Assembly: GCF_002994615.1 (NCBI RefSeq)
Contig: NZ_PVNK01000281.1
Location: 1 to 64,000 of the forward strand
DNA from: Enhygromyxa salina
GTDB lineage: Bacteria; Myxococcota_A; Polyangia; Nannocystales; Nannocystaceae
DNA length: 64,000 nt
Direction: 5' to 3'
Made by a program: the position numbers and the translations under genes. The notes below the pieces were generated by a model, which worked only from the letters and a program-made list of their open reading frames with translations, had not been told where the DNA came from and did not search any database. Positions 54,774 to 63,319 of this stretch are shown here, in pieces (the first letter of the stretch is position 1; the number at the start of each line of letters is the position of its first letter).

Positions 54774-56279
54774 CTACTGCGGGTTGACGACGGCGTTGAG
54801 GCCACCGCCGGTCATGTCGGAGTAGGTGTAGTGGTTCCCGGCGATCATCACGATCTCCTTGTCGTAGGTCTCCGGGTCCATCTTCCACGCCCAGCCCTGC
54901 TGGTCGACCATCCACACGAAGCCCTCGACGTCGATGCTGACGCCGACCGGGGTCGAGCACTGGTTGTTGAAGTCGGCCGCGGTGTGGATCTTGATGACCT
55001 CCTCGGTCTCGCGGTCGATCTGGGCGAGGCCGCAGGGCGAGTTCATTGCGACCCAGACGTTGCCGAGGCCGTCGGCCGCGACGCCGCGGTGACAGGCCTG
55101 GGTCCCGGGGATCGCGGTGAAGCTCTCGTCCTGGGCGTCGAACTTGGTCACCGGGCCGCTGCAGCCGCCGAACCAGGCGTTGCCCTCGGCGTCGACGGTC
55201 ATGCCGTAGGCCTGGGCGTTGGCGGGCATCGCCCAGCGGTCGACCGTGAGGTCGTCGGTGTTGAGCCGGAAGACCTCGCCGCGCAGGGCCGTGAACCACA
55301 CGTTGCCGAGGCCGTCGTAGGCGGCGCCGTAGGGCGGGTAGTTGGACCAGCCCATGTTCCAGTCACCGATGTCGACGACCTCTTCGATGGTGCCGTCGGC
55401 CGGATTGAGGCGCGCCATGTGGACCTCGTTGGCCGCCTGGCCGTGCCACCCGACCCAGATCTTCGGGTTCTCGTACTTGCAAGTGTTCTCGTTGAAGTCG
55501 CCCGGATCGAAGGTCATGCCGCGCGGGCCGGACTGGATGCCCGCGCCGACGTCGGGCAGGTCGACCGACCACAGCACGCACTCGTCGGCGCCCCAGTCGA
55601 GCAGATCGTTGGGCCCGAGCGAGGTCGTGATCATGTTGTCGTTGTTGCTGTCGACGCAGTCCATCTCGTTGGCGGCGACCAGGGTCACGCTGCCGGAGTT
55701 GCGGTTGCCGACCAGCGCGAAGCGGCCGTCGAAGCTCACGGTCGTGCGCGAGGGGCTGTGGCTACCGTTGTTGGTCCCCGTGCGGTAGCGGCCCTCCTCG
55801 GCGAGAGTCTCGGTGTTGACCTTCGAGACGCTGCCCTCGTTGGTGTTGGCGACCCACAGGTAGCTGAAGTCGAAGCCCTGGTTGCCCATGTTGCAGAGGT
55901 CGCCGTCGCCGTCTCCGTCGCCGTCGCCGTCTCCGTCTCCGTCGCCGTCGCCGTCGCCGGTGTCGCCGTCGCCGTCTCCGGTGTCGCCGTCGCCGTCGCC
56001 CGTGTCGCCGTCGCCGTCGCCCGTGTCGCCGTCGCCGTCGCCCGTGTCTCCGTCGCCGTCGCCAGGATCACCGTCACCGTCGCCGGGATCACCGTCACCG
56101 TCGCCGCTCATGTTGGTGTCGCTGCTCTCCTCCTCGGACCCGTCGGCGGTCCCGGTCTCGGCCGTGCCAGCGGTGCCGCTCCCGTCATCGTCAGTCGCCG
56201 AGTCGTCCCCGCAGGCGGGGAACAGCAGCAGGCAAGGGAGGCCAAGAAGGAGAGTGCGGGTTCGGCGTCGTAGCAACAT
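54774..56279 (-). CDS. Lipoprotein with GDGD repeat linker and vgb/NHL-like beta-propeller
   Basis: 501 residues from ATG at 56279. The signal RTRTLLLGLPCLLLFPAC ends in a lipobox Cys. A linker of Gly-Asp repeats with occasional GDT or GDP variants follows (about 60-135), encoded at ~55900-56110 by nearly perfect trinucleotide/nonanucleotide tandem DNA. The propeller (about 140-500) shows repeated patterns such as YLWVANTNEGSVSKVNTET, GLGNVWFTALRGEVFRL, GLGNVWVAMNSPCGLAQID and EGFVWMVDQQG, typical of Vgb/NHL-like domains. The Asp-rich linker could bind calcium. Surface exposure is inferred. It has no catalytic residues that I can place. Confidence 0.82.
   Translation of the reverse strand: MLLRRRTRTLLLGLPCLLLFPACGDDSATDDDGSGTAGTAETGTADGSEEESSDTNMSGDGDGDPGDGDGDPGDGDGDTGDGDGDTGDGDGDTGDGDGDTGDGDGDTGDGDGDGDGDGDGDGDGDGDLCNMGNQGFDFSYLWVANTNEGSVSKVNTETLAEEGRYRTGTNNGSHSPSRTTVSFDGRFALVGNRNSGSVTLVAANEMDCVDSNNDNMITTSLGPNDLLDWGADECVLWSVDLPDVGAGIQSGPRGMTFDPGDFNENTCKYENPKIWVGWHGQAANEVHMARLNPADGTIEEVVDIGDWNMGWSNYPPYGAAYDGLGNVWFTALRGEVFRLNTDDLTVDRWAMPANAQAYGMTVDAEGNAWFGGCSGPVTKFDAQDESFTAIPGTQACHRGVAADGLGNVWVAMNSPCGLAQIDRETEEVIKIHTAADFNNQCSTPVGVSIDVEGFVWMVDQQGWAWKMDPETYDKEIVMIAGNHYTYSDMTGGGLNAVVNPQ
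55900..56110. repeat. Low-complexity tandem coding repeat (GD linker)
   Basis: On the plus strand the DNA is a run of CGTCGC/CGTCTC units with a ~18-bp higher-order period (GTCGCCGTCGCCCGTGTC). It encodes the Gly-Asp linker of the preceding gene and is expected to vary in copy number through slippage. Confidence 0.8.
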
Positions 56280-56532
56280 GGCGCGGACTGTACCCCGAAC
56301 GGGCGCGGCCGGGGAACAATCTGTCGCGGCCAAGAGACGGCTCGGTCACACCTCCGCGCGCAGATCCGCGCAGACCCCCGAGCTCGTGATCGGCCAAGCT
56401 TGCACCGACCCCAACCTCTCGCTCGGGCTCGACGTCGAGCTCGCGCTGCGCTGCCTCGGCACCGACGACTGGACGCCCCGCGATCTCGACCTCCGCGGCT
56501 CGGCGACCACGGTCAGCGGCGCCTGCGAGTCG

Positions 56533-57396
56533 TCAGCGCGGACGCGCGCCCCTGCCCTCGCGGACCAGCTCGCCGTCGTCGACGAGCTTGCGCAGGTGGG
56601 CCTCGACCGAGAGCGCCGCGATCGGCCACAGGCGCTTGGGCGTGTCGGCGTAGGCGCTCGCCAGGATACCCAAGAAGGCCCGGCGGCCGCCCTCGACGAC
56701 CGCGCGCCGGACCTTGTCTTCACGCGCGAGCCGATGGGCGACGTAATGGTCGAGCACCGCGGCGGGATCGTCGAGGACCGGACCGTGGGCGGGCACAAAG
56801 CTCGGCGCGCGCCCGAGCTCCCGCCGCGCTCGCACCCGAGCGGCCATGCGCCGGAGCGAGTCGAGGTAGGTCGACATGTCGCCGCCGTCGCTCACGTCGA
56901 CCAGGATCGTGCCCTCGCCCGCGACCAGGTCACCCGCGTGGGCGACCTCGGTCTTGCGATCCCAAAGCACGAGGTGACCCGGGGCGTGACCGGGGGTGTG
57001 CAGGGCCTCGAGCTCGTGCCCGTCGCCGAGGTCGATCGACCAGCCCTCAGCGATCTGTGTGTCGACTTCAAAGGGCACGCGGCTGGCCGTCTCGGCGTGG
57101 GCGAAGATCGGGATGTCGTGGGCGTCTCGCAGGGCCGTCGCGTAGCCGACGTGGTCGACGTGGTGATGGGTGATCACGACGCCCGCGAGCGTCCGGCCCT
57201 CGGCCAGCAGCTCACCGACGAGGGCGTCGAGCCGGGCCTGCTCACGGGCGTGCGGCGTGGCCGGCTCGACAATCAGCAGGCGATCCCCACCAATGACCAG
57301 GGTGTTGGTCGCCGTGGCCGGCGGCAGCGTGGGCGTGTCGAGGGCCAGGACCCACGCGCCCGCTGCGATCTGCGCCTGCTCGCGGGGGGACTGCAC
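56533..57396 (-). CDS. Metallo-beta-lactamase-fold hydrolase
   Basis: About 287 residues from GTG at 57396; the upstream in-frame extension to 57489 lacks conservation signs. The zinc-binding motif is THHHVDH (HxHxDH), followed by TPGHAPGH, AGDLVAGEG and FVPAHGP. This arrangement resembles the glyoxalase II / LACTB2 / RNase-Z-like superfamily. LACTB2-like proteins typically add a C-terminal winged helix, and the end here (about 230-285: ALSVEAHLRKLVDDGELVRE) could be one. Substrate not determinable. Confidence 0.84.
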   Translation of the reverse strand: MQSPREQAQIAAGAWVLALDTPTLPPATATNTLVIGGDRLLIVEPATPHAREQARLDALVGELLAEGRTLAGVVITHHHVDHVGYATALRDAHDIPIFAHAETASRVPFEVDTQIAEGWSIDLGDGHELEALHTPGHAPGHLVLWDRKTEVAHAGDLVAGEGTILVDVSDGGDMSTYLDSLRRMAARVRARRELGRAPSFVPAHGPVLDDPAAVLDHYVAHRLAREDKVRRAVVEGGRRAFLGILASAYADTPKRLWPIAALSVEAHLRKLVDDGELVREGRGARPR

Positions 57397-57458
57397 GCCG
57401 CAAGGGTAACCGGTTACGCGGGCGCACACGGGCGACCACGAATGCGATAGGCTGCGTC

Positions 57459-57677
57459 GTGGCCTGGCGCTCACCCCTCGATCATCCATGCCGACGCGTC
57501 CCCTTGTTGCTCGGCTGTGGGGCCCCGATCAACGGCGATAGCGGCGATAGCGGCGATAGCGGCGGCGTGACCACGGACCCGAGCGGCGACGGCTCGAGCG
57601 TCGACGGCCCTGGCGAGCGGCTCTTGCCCTGCGCGCGCGCGCGGCACGATCACCCGGCGGCGACACAACATGCGTGA
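57459..57677 (+). pseudogene. Possible remnant of a lipoprotein gene
   Basis: A 72-codon frame from GTG 57459 with a lipobox-like LLLGCG followed by an acidic Gly-Asp-Ser triple repeat (GDSGDSGDSGG). It looks like the beginning of a surface lipoprotein, but the frame ends soon after and overlaps the next gene. It could be a truncated or unfinished gene or a chance frame. Confidence 0.35.
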
Positions 57678-58824
57678 CCACCTCCTCGCCGTCTGCTTGT
57701 TTGGGTTTGGGCTCGCGGCCGGAGCCTGCGACGGCCCGGGCACGACCCAGCCCGATGCAGGTCCGGCCGGCGACCTCGTCAGCACCTGCGCCGCGGGCGA
57801 TGCGTCCGCGGGCGACCAGCTGATCGCGCAGCTCCGCGCGGGGCGACTCGACGCGAGCGCAGACGACTACGCCGCCCACCGAGGCTCGCTGCGATCGGCG
57901 TGCACCGAGGGCTGCGCCGCGGCCTGCCTCGAGTTCGCGCACAACAGCTGGGATCCAGACGAGGCCGCCGAATTCCGCCAGCTCGCCTGCACCCACGGCA
58001 GCTCCGAGGCCTGCTCCCCAGACCCGGCCGCGCGCTGCGACCAGGGTGAGCTGCGCGCCTGCGCCGAGGTCTCGCCCGATCGCGTGGCCACGCTCAGCGC
58101 AGCCGGGTGCGCCGCCAACGACGGCCGCGCCTGCAGCGTCCAGGCGTGGACCCGCTGCACTGGTGTGAGCGACGAGGTGAGCGACGGCGCGACCACCTGC
58201 GACGAGCTCGCGATCGAGGCCGCCCGCAAGGCCACGCAGCTCGTCCCCGAGCCCGAGATCGAGGAGACCCTCGGCGTCGTCTACTGCCACGCGGGCCAAC
58301 CTTCCCAGGCCGACGCGAGCTTCGCCGCTGCCTGCGAACGCGGCGTTCAGGATGCCTGCGGCCGCAGCTGCCAGGAGCTCCGACCCGGCCGCGCGCTCGT
58401 GGTCCGCGACTCGCAGCAGCCAACCTACGCCCACATCCTGACCCTGATCGCCCTGCAGTCCAACGTCAGCGAGGGCTGGTTCCTGGCGCTCTCGGCCATG
58501 AACGACGAGGAGCTCGGCGGCTTCGTCGACATGCTCGAGCACTTCACCCCGCCGCTGTCCGAGCCCGGCGCCAAGGCCAAGGTCCCCGAAGACCTGGCCG
58601 CGCAGTACCCCGAGCTGGTCGCGGCGCTCCTCCGCTCGCCGCAGGTCGACGCCAAGAAGATCAAGTACTGGTTTGGCCGCCTGCCCGAGATGAGCGACGA
58701 GCAGCGGACCAACTTGATGAACAGCCTGCGCAATCAGTGGTGGGTGATCCCCGGCGACGAGAGCCGCACGCCGACCTCCTTCGTCGAGGCCGTGCACCTG
58801 CAACACGGCGGCTTCGGCCCCTGA
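57670..58824 (+). CDS. Cys-rich lipoprotein
   Basis: 384 residues from ATG at 57670. Lipoprotein signal (LLAVCLFGFGLAAGAC). The N-terminal ~210 residues contain many regularly spaced Cys within Ala/Asp-rich helices (CAAGDASAGDQL, CTEGCAAACLE, CTHGSSEAC), recalling Sel1-like or similar helical repeats stabilised by disulfides. The C-terminal ~150 residues are Cys-poor and helical. Function unknown. Confidence 0.74.
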   Translation: MRDHLLAVCLFGFGLAAGACDGPGTTQPDAGPAGDLVSTCAAGDASAGDQLIAQLRAGRLDASADDYAAHRGSLRSACTEGCAAACLEFAHNSWDPDEAAEFRQLACTHGSSEACSPDPAARCDQGELRACAEVSPDRVATLSAAGCAANDGRACSVQAWTRCTGVSDEVSDGATTCDELAIEAARKATQLVPEPEIEETLGVVYCHAGQPSQADASFAAACERGVQDACGRSCQELRPGRALVVRDSQQPTYAHILTLIALQSNVSEGWFLALSAMNDEELGGFVDMLEHFTPPLSEPGAKAKVPEDLAAQYPELVAALLRSPQVDAKKIKYWFGRLPEMSDEQRTNLMNSLRNQWWVIPGDESRTPTSFVEAVHLQHGGFGP

Positions 58825-58851
58825 CGCACACCCTGCGCCACCCAGCTCGAG

Positions 58852-59280
58852 CTACTCCGCCAGCGCTTCGAAGCGCCGCTCGAGCTCGGCGTGGCGATCG
58901 ATGCCCCGTCGCGTTCTGGACAGCTCTGGACGCAGTAAGGTCAGCGCACGGCGTGCTCGCAAGAGCGCGTCGGCGCTCTTGTGCTCGACCTCGAGGTAGC
59001 TCAAGGCCTGCTCGAACTCCCGCGTCGCCGACTCGACTCGCTGGACCTGCGAGAGCGCATCCCAGCCCTGTTCGAGCCCTGTGGAGCCTGTCGGGCCGCC
59101 CGCGTGCGGCGTGCCCCAGCCGCCTTTGCTTGGCCGCACCTCATTCATGCTGGGGGGCCGCTCGATGCTCGCGCTTCGCGGCGCCTCACTCGGCTGGACG
59201 ACGAGCGCGAGGGCGACAACCGCCGCCGAGACGAGCAGGCCAATTGCGAGTCCCGTTGCGAGTCGGCCGAGCCTGGTCAT
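58852..59280 (-). CDS. Small single-pass membrane protein
   Basis: 142 residues from ATG at 59280. A basic start and one membrane segment (LATGLAIGLLVSAAVVALALVV) precede a Pro/Ser linker and a helical C-terminus (REFEQALSYLEVEHKSADAL, then RRALTLLRPELSRTRRGI). It follows the RCC1 gene by seven bases on the same strand, so it is the last gene of the unit trypsin-like / RCC1 / this protein. Its first few codons are copied at 63297-63312 by the duplication described there. Confidence 0.72.
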   Translation of the reverse strand: MTRLGRLATGLAIGLLVSAAVVALALVVQPSEAPRSASIERPPSMNEVRPSKGGWGTPHAGGPTGSTGLEQGWDALSQVQRVESATREFEQALSYLEVEHKSADALLRARRALTLLRPELSRTRRGIDRHAELERRFEALAE

Positions 59281-59968
59281 GTCAGCCTCAGTCGCACTCG
59301 GGCAGGAGCTCGACCTCGATCGGGGTGCTCACGGTGCGTTCGAGCGTCGGGTCACCGAGGCCGAGCTGCCCCTGGTAATTGTCGCCCCAGCAGCGCACCC
59401 GCCCCGAGTCGAGCAGCGCGCAGGTGTGGTCGAAGCCCACGGCCAGATCCACGACCTTGCCGCCAATCTCGAGGTCCTCATCGGGCGGCTCGTAAAGGGT
59501 CGAGATCAGGGGGCCGTAGCCGATCTCCCCCCCATCCGAGTTCCCCCAGCATCGCACCCGACCGCCATCGAGCAGCACACAGGTACGCAAGCCGCCCATG
59601 AACACGGCTTGGACCGGCTCACCGACCGGCACCGGGCCCATGTCCATCGGCGTCTCGTCGTCTCCGACGTATTCGACGTCCCCGAAGATATCGCCGTAGC
59701 CGAGGATGCCGGTATACGCATCCTTCCCCCAACAACGCAGGCTGTGGTCCTCGAGCAGCGCGCACCAATTGCTGCCCGAAGCGGTCAGCGCGATCGCGGC
59801 GCCACCGAGGGGAACATCGCCCACTTCCTCGGGTGTCTCGTCATCTCCGATCGCCTCCTGCGTGCCGTACCCCAGCCAGGTCTGGGTTCCCCAGCAGCGC
59901 ACGCCGCCGGAGCGCAACAGCGCGCAGGTGTGGTCACCGTGCACGGTCCCACCTGCCACGATCTGAAC
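59268..59968. repeat. Segmental duplication, copy A
   Basis: This ~700-bp block (from CGGCCGAGCCTGGTCATG onward) is repeated at 63297-64000 in the same orientation with a modest number of differences (for example, the loop region near 59370-59385 vs 63400-63415). It includes the end of the RCC1 gene and the first codons of the next gene. Confidence 0.85.
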
Positions 59969-60550
59969 GGCCTCGCCACCAAGCGGCACATCGGGGAGCT
60001 CGGGGAGGAGCTCGTTGGGATCTTGGCCGACCCCGCGGTCGATCGAGTCGCCGTAGCCCAACTCGGCGCCCGCCCCCCAGCAGCGCACCGCCCCGGTGTC
60101 GAGCAAGACGCAGGCATGCTCGATTCCTCGGTCGATCTCGACCAGCGGTGACGGACCCCGAATCAGCAGCCCCTCGCCCGCCGTCTGCTCGGGCGTCGAG
60201 AACGGGAAACCAACGGCCCCACTCCCCCAGCAGCGGGCCTCACCTGCGTCGGAGATCGCACACTTGTTACCCCCGAGTATCTCGAGCGAGCGGACCGCCA
60301 TGCCGATGTCGACAAACCCGGCCTCACACCAGTCTTCGTCGTCACCGATGTTCTCGGACTCCCCGTACCCCAGCCAGCCGTTGCCCCCAGCCCCCCAGCA
60401 GCGCAGGCGACCACGCGAGTCGATCACGCAACTCGAGCGCCCGTCCGGGACCAGATCGACGATGTGTGCCGGAGCCTCGACTTCATCGCCGCCGCAGCCC
60501 GACCCGAACGCGAGCGCCGACATCGCGACTGCCCCAGGCAGCCGGGTCAC
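59288..60550 (-). CDS. RCC1-repeat lipoprotein
   Basis: 420 residues from GTG at 60550. Lipoprotein signal (GAVAMSALAFGSGC). The rest is a set of RCC1-type blades with the CALLxxxxxRCWG pattern (RCWGAGGNGWLGYG, RCWGTQTWLGYG, RCWGNSDGGEIGYG, RCWGDNYQGQLGLG). The start overlaps the stop of the upstream trypsin-like gene by four bases (GTGA), so translation is coupled. Its 3' ~680 bp is copied nearly verbatim at the window end. Confidence 0.87.
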   Translation of the reverse strand: MTRLPGAVAMSALAFGSGCGGDEVEAPAHIVDLVPDGRSSCVIDSRGRLRCWGAGGNGWLGYGESENIGDDEDWCEAGFVDIGMAVRSLEILGGNKCAISDAGEARCWGSGAVGFPFSTPEQTAGEGLLIRGPSPLVEIDRGIEHACVLLDTGAVRCWGAGAELGYGDSIDRGVGQDPNELLPELPDVPLGGEAVQIVAGGTVHGDHTCALLRSGGVRCWGTQTWLGYGTQEAIGDDETPEEVGDVPLGGAAIALTASGSNWCALLEDHSLRCWGKDAYTGILGYGDIFGDVEYVGDDETPMDMGPVPVGEPVQAVFMGGLRTCVLLDGGRVRCWGNSDGGEIGYGPLISTLYEPPDEDLEIGGKVVDLAVGFDHTCALLDSGRVRCWGDNYQGQLGLGDPTLERTVSTPIEVELLPECD

Positions 60551-62997
60551 GGCGTGGCCTCCCGCGCGATCCGTATGGCGTGGAGCAACGAGAGCTGCTC
60601 GAGGTCACCCCAGGCGTCGGTCGCGATCGACGCCCGCCCGAGCGCCGTGCACTCGAGCGCGTCGGTCGTGAGATCGACGCCGCCCGTGCCAGCGTGGACG
60701 ACGTGCCAGCCGATGACCGCTTCGCCCGAGCTCGGGTTGCACTGCTCGTTGGGCGCCAAGATCCGCAGCGTATCGCCCTCAGGCCTCGAGATCACCTCCA
60801 GGCGCGCACCAAAACGATCGTGCGGGCTGGCGAAGTCGGCGACGCGGCCCTGGCCTTGGACCAGGGTTTCGTCAGCCTGGGTCGGCAGTCCACTGATGCT
60901 GCCATACAGTACGTGGACTTGGCCGACGTCGGCGCCCGAGTCGGTGTCTTGTCCGGGCACGCCGATGACCAGGTCCGAGCAGCTCGTGCCCGCGAGCCGA
61001 GCCGCTGCGACGCTGGCCCCGAAGTGGTCGCGTGCCTCCGGGGCGTCGCCCGCTCCGGCCCGGCCCTCGTACAGCAAGTCGTTGACGGAGCTGAGACCCC
61101 CGCTGGTCCCGAACAGCACATGGACCACGCCCGCTTCGTGCTCACCCTCGACGGTCGCCCGCGGCGAGCCGATTGCGAGGTCGTCGATGCCGTCGCAGTC
61201 GAAGTCGCCAGTGGCGAGCTGTTCTGCAAAGAACGCCCACTCGTCGGCTGCGCCGCCGATCCCGGCCGTGTCTTGATCGAACACCTGATCGCCGACGGCC
61301 GTGAGCCCCGCGGGGGAGCCGTAGATGACGTGCACGCTGCCGGCCGACGACAGCGAGCTGATCGTCGCGCCCGGCGTGCCCACGGCCAGGTCATCGTAGC
61401 CGTCGCCGTTGAAGTCGCCGACCGCGAGCCCTGCGCCGAAGAAGTCTTCACACGCCGCCGTGCCGAGCACGCCGCTGCTGTCGAGGCCCCAGTCGACCCG
61501 GGCGCCGCTGGGGTCGACGACGATGATCCGGCCCTTGCCACAGTCGTAGTCTGGATCCGAGAAGACCTCGTAGTCGCCGCCATCCGCACCAGCGAAGGAG
61601 GCGGTGACCGCGGTGCTCAGATACCCGCCAGGCCCGCCCGCGTCGTAGATATTGGCGAGGAAGGTGTAGGAGGATTGGCCGTAGGCGATCGCGTAGAGGT
61701 GGTCGGCGACTGCGTCGACGTCGACGGGATCCCCGAAGTCGCCCTGGTTGGCGAGGGCCAGGGTTGGCGCGAGCTCCTCTTCGAGCACGGCGGCCAGGAT
61801 CCACGGGTGATGCGGCTTGGGCACGCTGTTGGTCACCTGGCTCAGCGGCGGCGCCTTCCAGCCACCGCACACCTGGCCGCCGGTCTCGTGCATCGAGCAG
61901 CTGTCGCCAGCGTAGCTCCCGCCAACCCCGGAGTCGATCGAGGTCGGCAGCTCGCCGAGGCAGCCGCCGTGCCACTCCCACTCGTCCTCGTCGTTGAGGT
62001 CGTGACAGGGGGTGACGTCGCGGCCTGTCTCCTTCTCGATCCAGTGCAAGTAGGCTGGAGCAGCCTCGTAAAGGTCCATGTCCCCAGCGCCGAGCGCGTC
62101 CCCGTTGAGGTCGCCGAGCACTCGCCAGGTCCCGTCGGGCAGCCGGTAGAGGATCGGCCCGCCCGAGTCTCCCCTCATGGTCGCCATCCCGAAGATCGGC
62201 GTCTCGTCCCACTCGAACGCGTAGTTGGTGACGAGCTGGTTCGGGCTACCCGGGTGGTAGTAGCCACCGTAGGGCGCGGACGCGGGCTCCGAATTGTCGA
62301 CCTGGACATAGAAGGTTGGGTTGAACGCGCGCTTGAATCCACCCTCGTCGTCATCGGGTTCGGTGCCCATGCCCACCGCTGTCACGTCGACGCCGGGGAA
62401 GTTTCCGTCGGCCGCCCCGCCGATGGGCGGCGGCGGCGTCCAGCACCCGTTCGCGCCCTTGACCTGGCCCGAAGCGCAGTCGTACGTCGTCCACAAGTGC
62501 TCGTGCAGCCAATCTCGGATGCACCCAGTCGGGACCATGAGCGGGACGGTCGGGAGCGAGGCGAGCTTGGCGTAGTCGGGATCGGTCGAGTCGAGCAGAC
62601 AGACCGCCAGGTCCACGCCCGCGTAGTGCCAAATATTGTTGCCCTTCGAGAGCCACCCGCCTTCGTCCGGGGTGAAGCACCAGGTTTGGCCCACATACTC
62701 GGGGTCTGAATGCTCGGGGACGTCGATCTCGAAGCGGTCGCCGTCGGGATCGGCGGCGCTGTCGGCGTTGCCGAAGGTGATCTTCGAGGGCTGCCCCGGC
62801 TCAATGCAATGCCCCGCCATCAACACAACCCCATCCCCCAGATACGAGCCCGTGCAATTGGCACCAACCCTCACGGTCGACGGGTACGCACAATCTGCGA
62901 CCAGGGGGCCCGTCACGGGGTCCATGGCGTGTGACGTGGTGACGGGAACCAACCAAAGAGTGACGCCGATGACGACCGCGTGGACCCCCCAATGCAT
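60547..62997 (-). CDS. Secreted trypsin-like serine protease with FG-GAP repeats
   Basis: 816 residues from ATG at 62997. A signal peptide (VVIGVTLWLVPVTTSHA) is followed by a chymotrypsin fold: the catalytic His in MAGHC (~63), Asp in GVDLAVCLLD, and Ser in RGDSGGPI. The C-terminal ~350 residues carry FG-GAP-like propeller repeats with calcium-type loops (GDFNGDGYDDLAVGTPGA, GDFDCDGIDDLAIGSPRA, SCSDLVIGVPGQDTD). Such combinations act extracellularly; the propeller probably mediates binding. The first gene of a three-gene minus-strand unit. Confidence 0.86.
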   Translation of the reverse strand: MHWGVHAVVIGVTLWLVPVTTSHAMDPVTGPLVADCAYPSTVRVGANCTGSYLGDGVVLMAGHCIEPGQPSKITFGNADSAADPDGDRFEIDVPEHSDPEYVGQTWCFTPDEGGWLSKGNNIWHYAGVDLAVCLLDSTDPDYAKLASLPTVPLMVPTGCIRDWLHEHLWTTYDCASGQVKGANGCWTPPPPIGGAADGNFPGVDVTAVGMGTEPDDDEGGFKRAFNPTFYVQVDNSEPASAPYGGYYHPGSPNQLVTNYAFEWDETPIFGMATMRGDSGGPILYRLPDGTWRVLGDLNGDALGAGDMDLYEAAPAYLHWIEKETGRDVTPCHDLNDEDEWEWHGGCLGELPTSIDSGVGGSYAGDSCSMHETGGQVCGGWKAPPLSQVTNSVPKPHHPWILAAVLEEELAPTLALANQGDFGDPVDVDAVADHLYAIAYGQSSYTFLANIYDAGGPGGYLSTAVTASFAGADGGDYEVFSDPDYDCGKGRIIVVDPSGARVDWGLDSSGVLGTAACEDFFGAGLAVGDFNGDGYDDLAVGTPGATISSLSSAGSVHVIYGSPAGLTAVGDQVFDQDTAGIGGAADEWAFFAEQLATGDFDCDGIDDLAIGSPRATVEGEHEAGVVHVLFGTSGGLSSVNDLLYEGRAGAGDAPEARDHFGASVAAARLAGTSCSDLVIGVPGQDTDSGADVGQVHVLYGSISGLPTQADETLVQGQGRVADFASPHDRFGARLEVISRPEGDTLRILAPNEQCNPSSGEAVIGWHVVHAGTGGVDLTTDALECTALGRASIATDAWGDLEQLSLLHAIRIAREATP

Positions 62998-63319
62998 CCT
63001 ACTCCCATACCACCAGGGTCATCTTGGGCAATGGCGGGCGAGGCCTGACAACATTGTTGACACATGCACCTCACGCCGCCGACGCCACCGGAACCAGGTT
63101 CGACGAGCGGTACAACACCGACTCTTGGCCCGTCGAGGTTTAGACCGCGCGACACGTTGTCGAGGCGAGCGCTCGCGGTGCCCGAGGCGGCAGGCGGCCG
63201 GGCAAGGCGGCGGAGGGCGCGTCGAGCCAGGCGGGTATGCGTCCAGCCTCTCAGCCCCGCTCCACTCGTGCGCGTCGGGGCGCCTCGCCCTTGGTCGGCC
63301 GAGCCTGGTCATGTCAGCC
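62998..63319. other. Gene-less region between trypsin-like gene and second RCC1 gene
   Basis: No convincing frame. It contains GC-rich stretches and ends at the left breakpoint of the duplicated block (~63297). Confidence 0.5.

Noticed and set aside
59833-62709. 958-residue plus-strand frame opposite the trypsin-like gene
   Set aside because: Antisense to a gene with complete catalytic triad motifs; low-complexity Arg/Ser composition.
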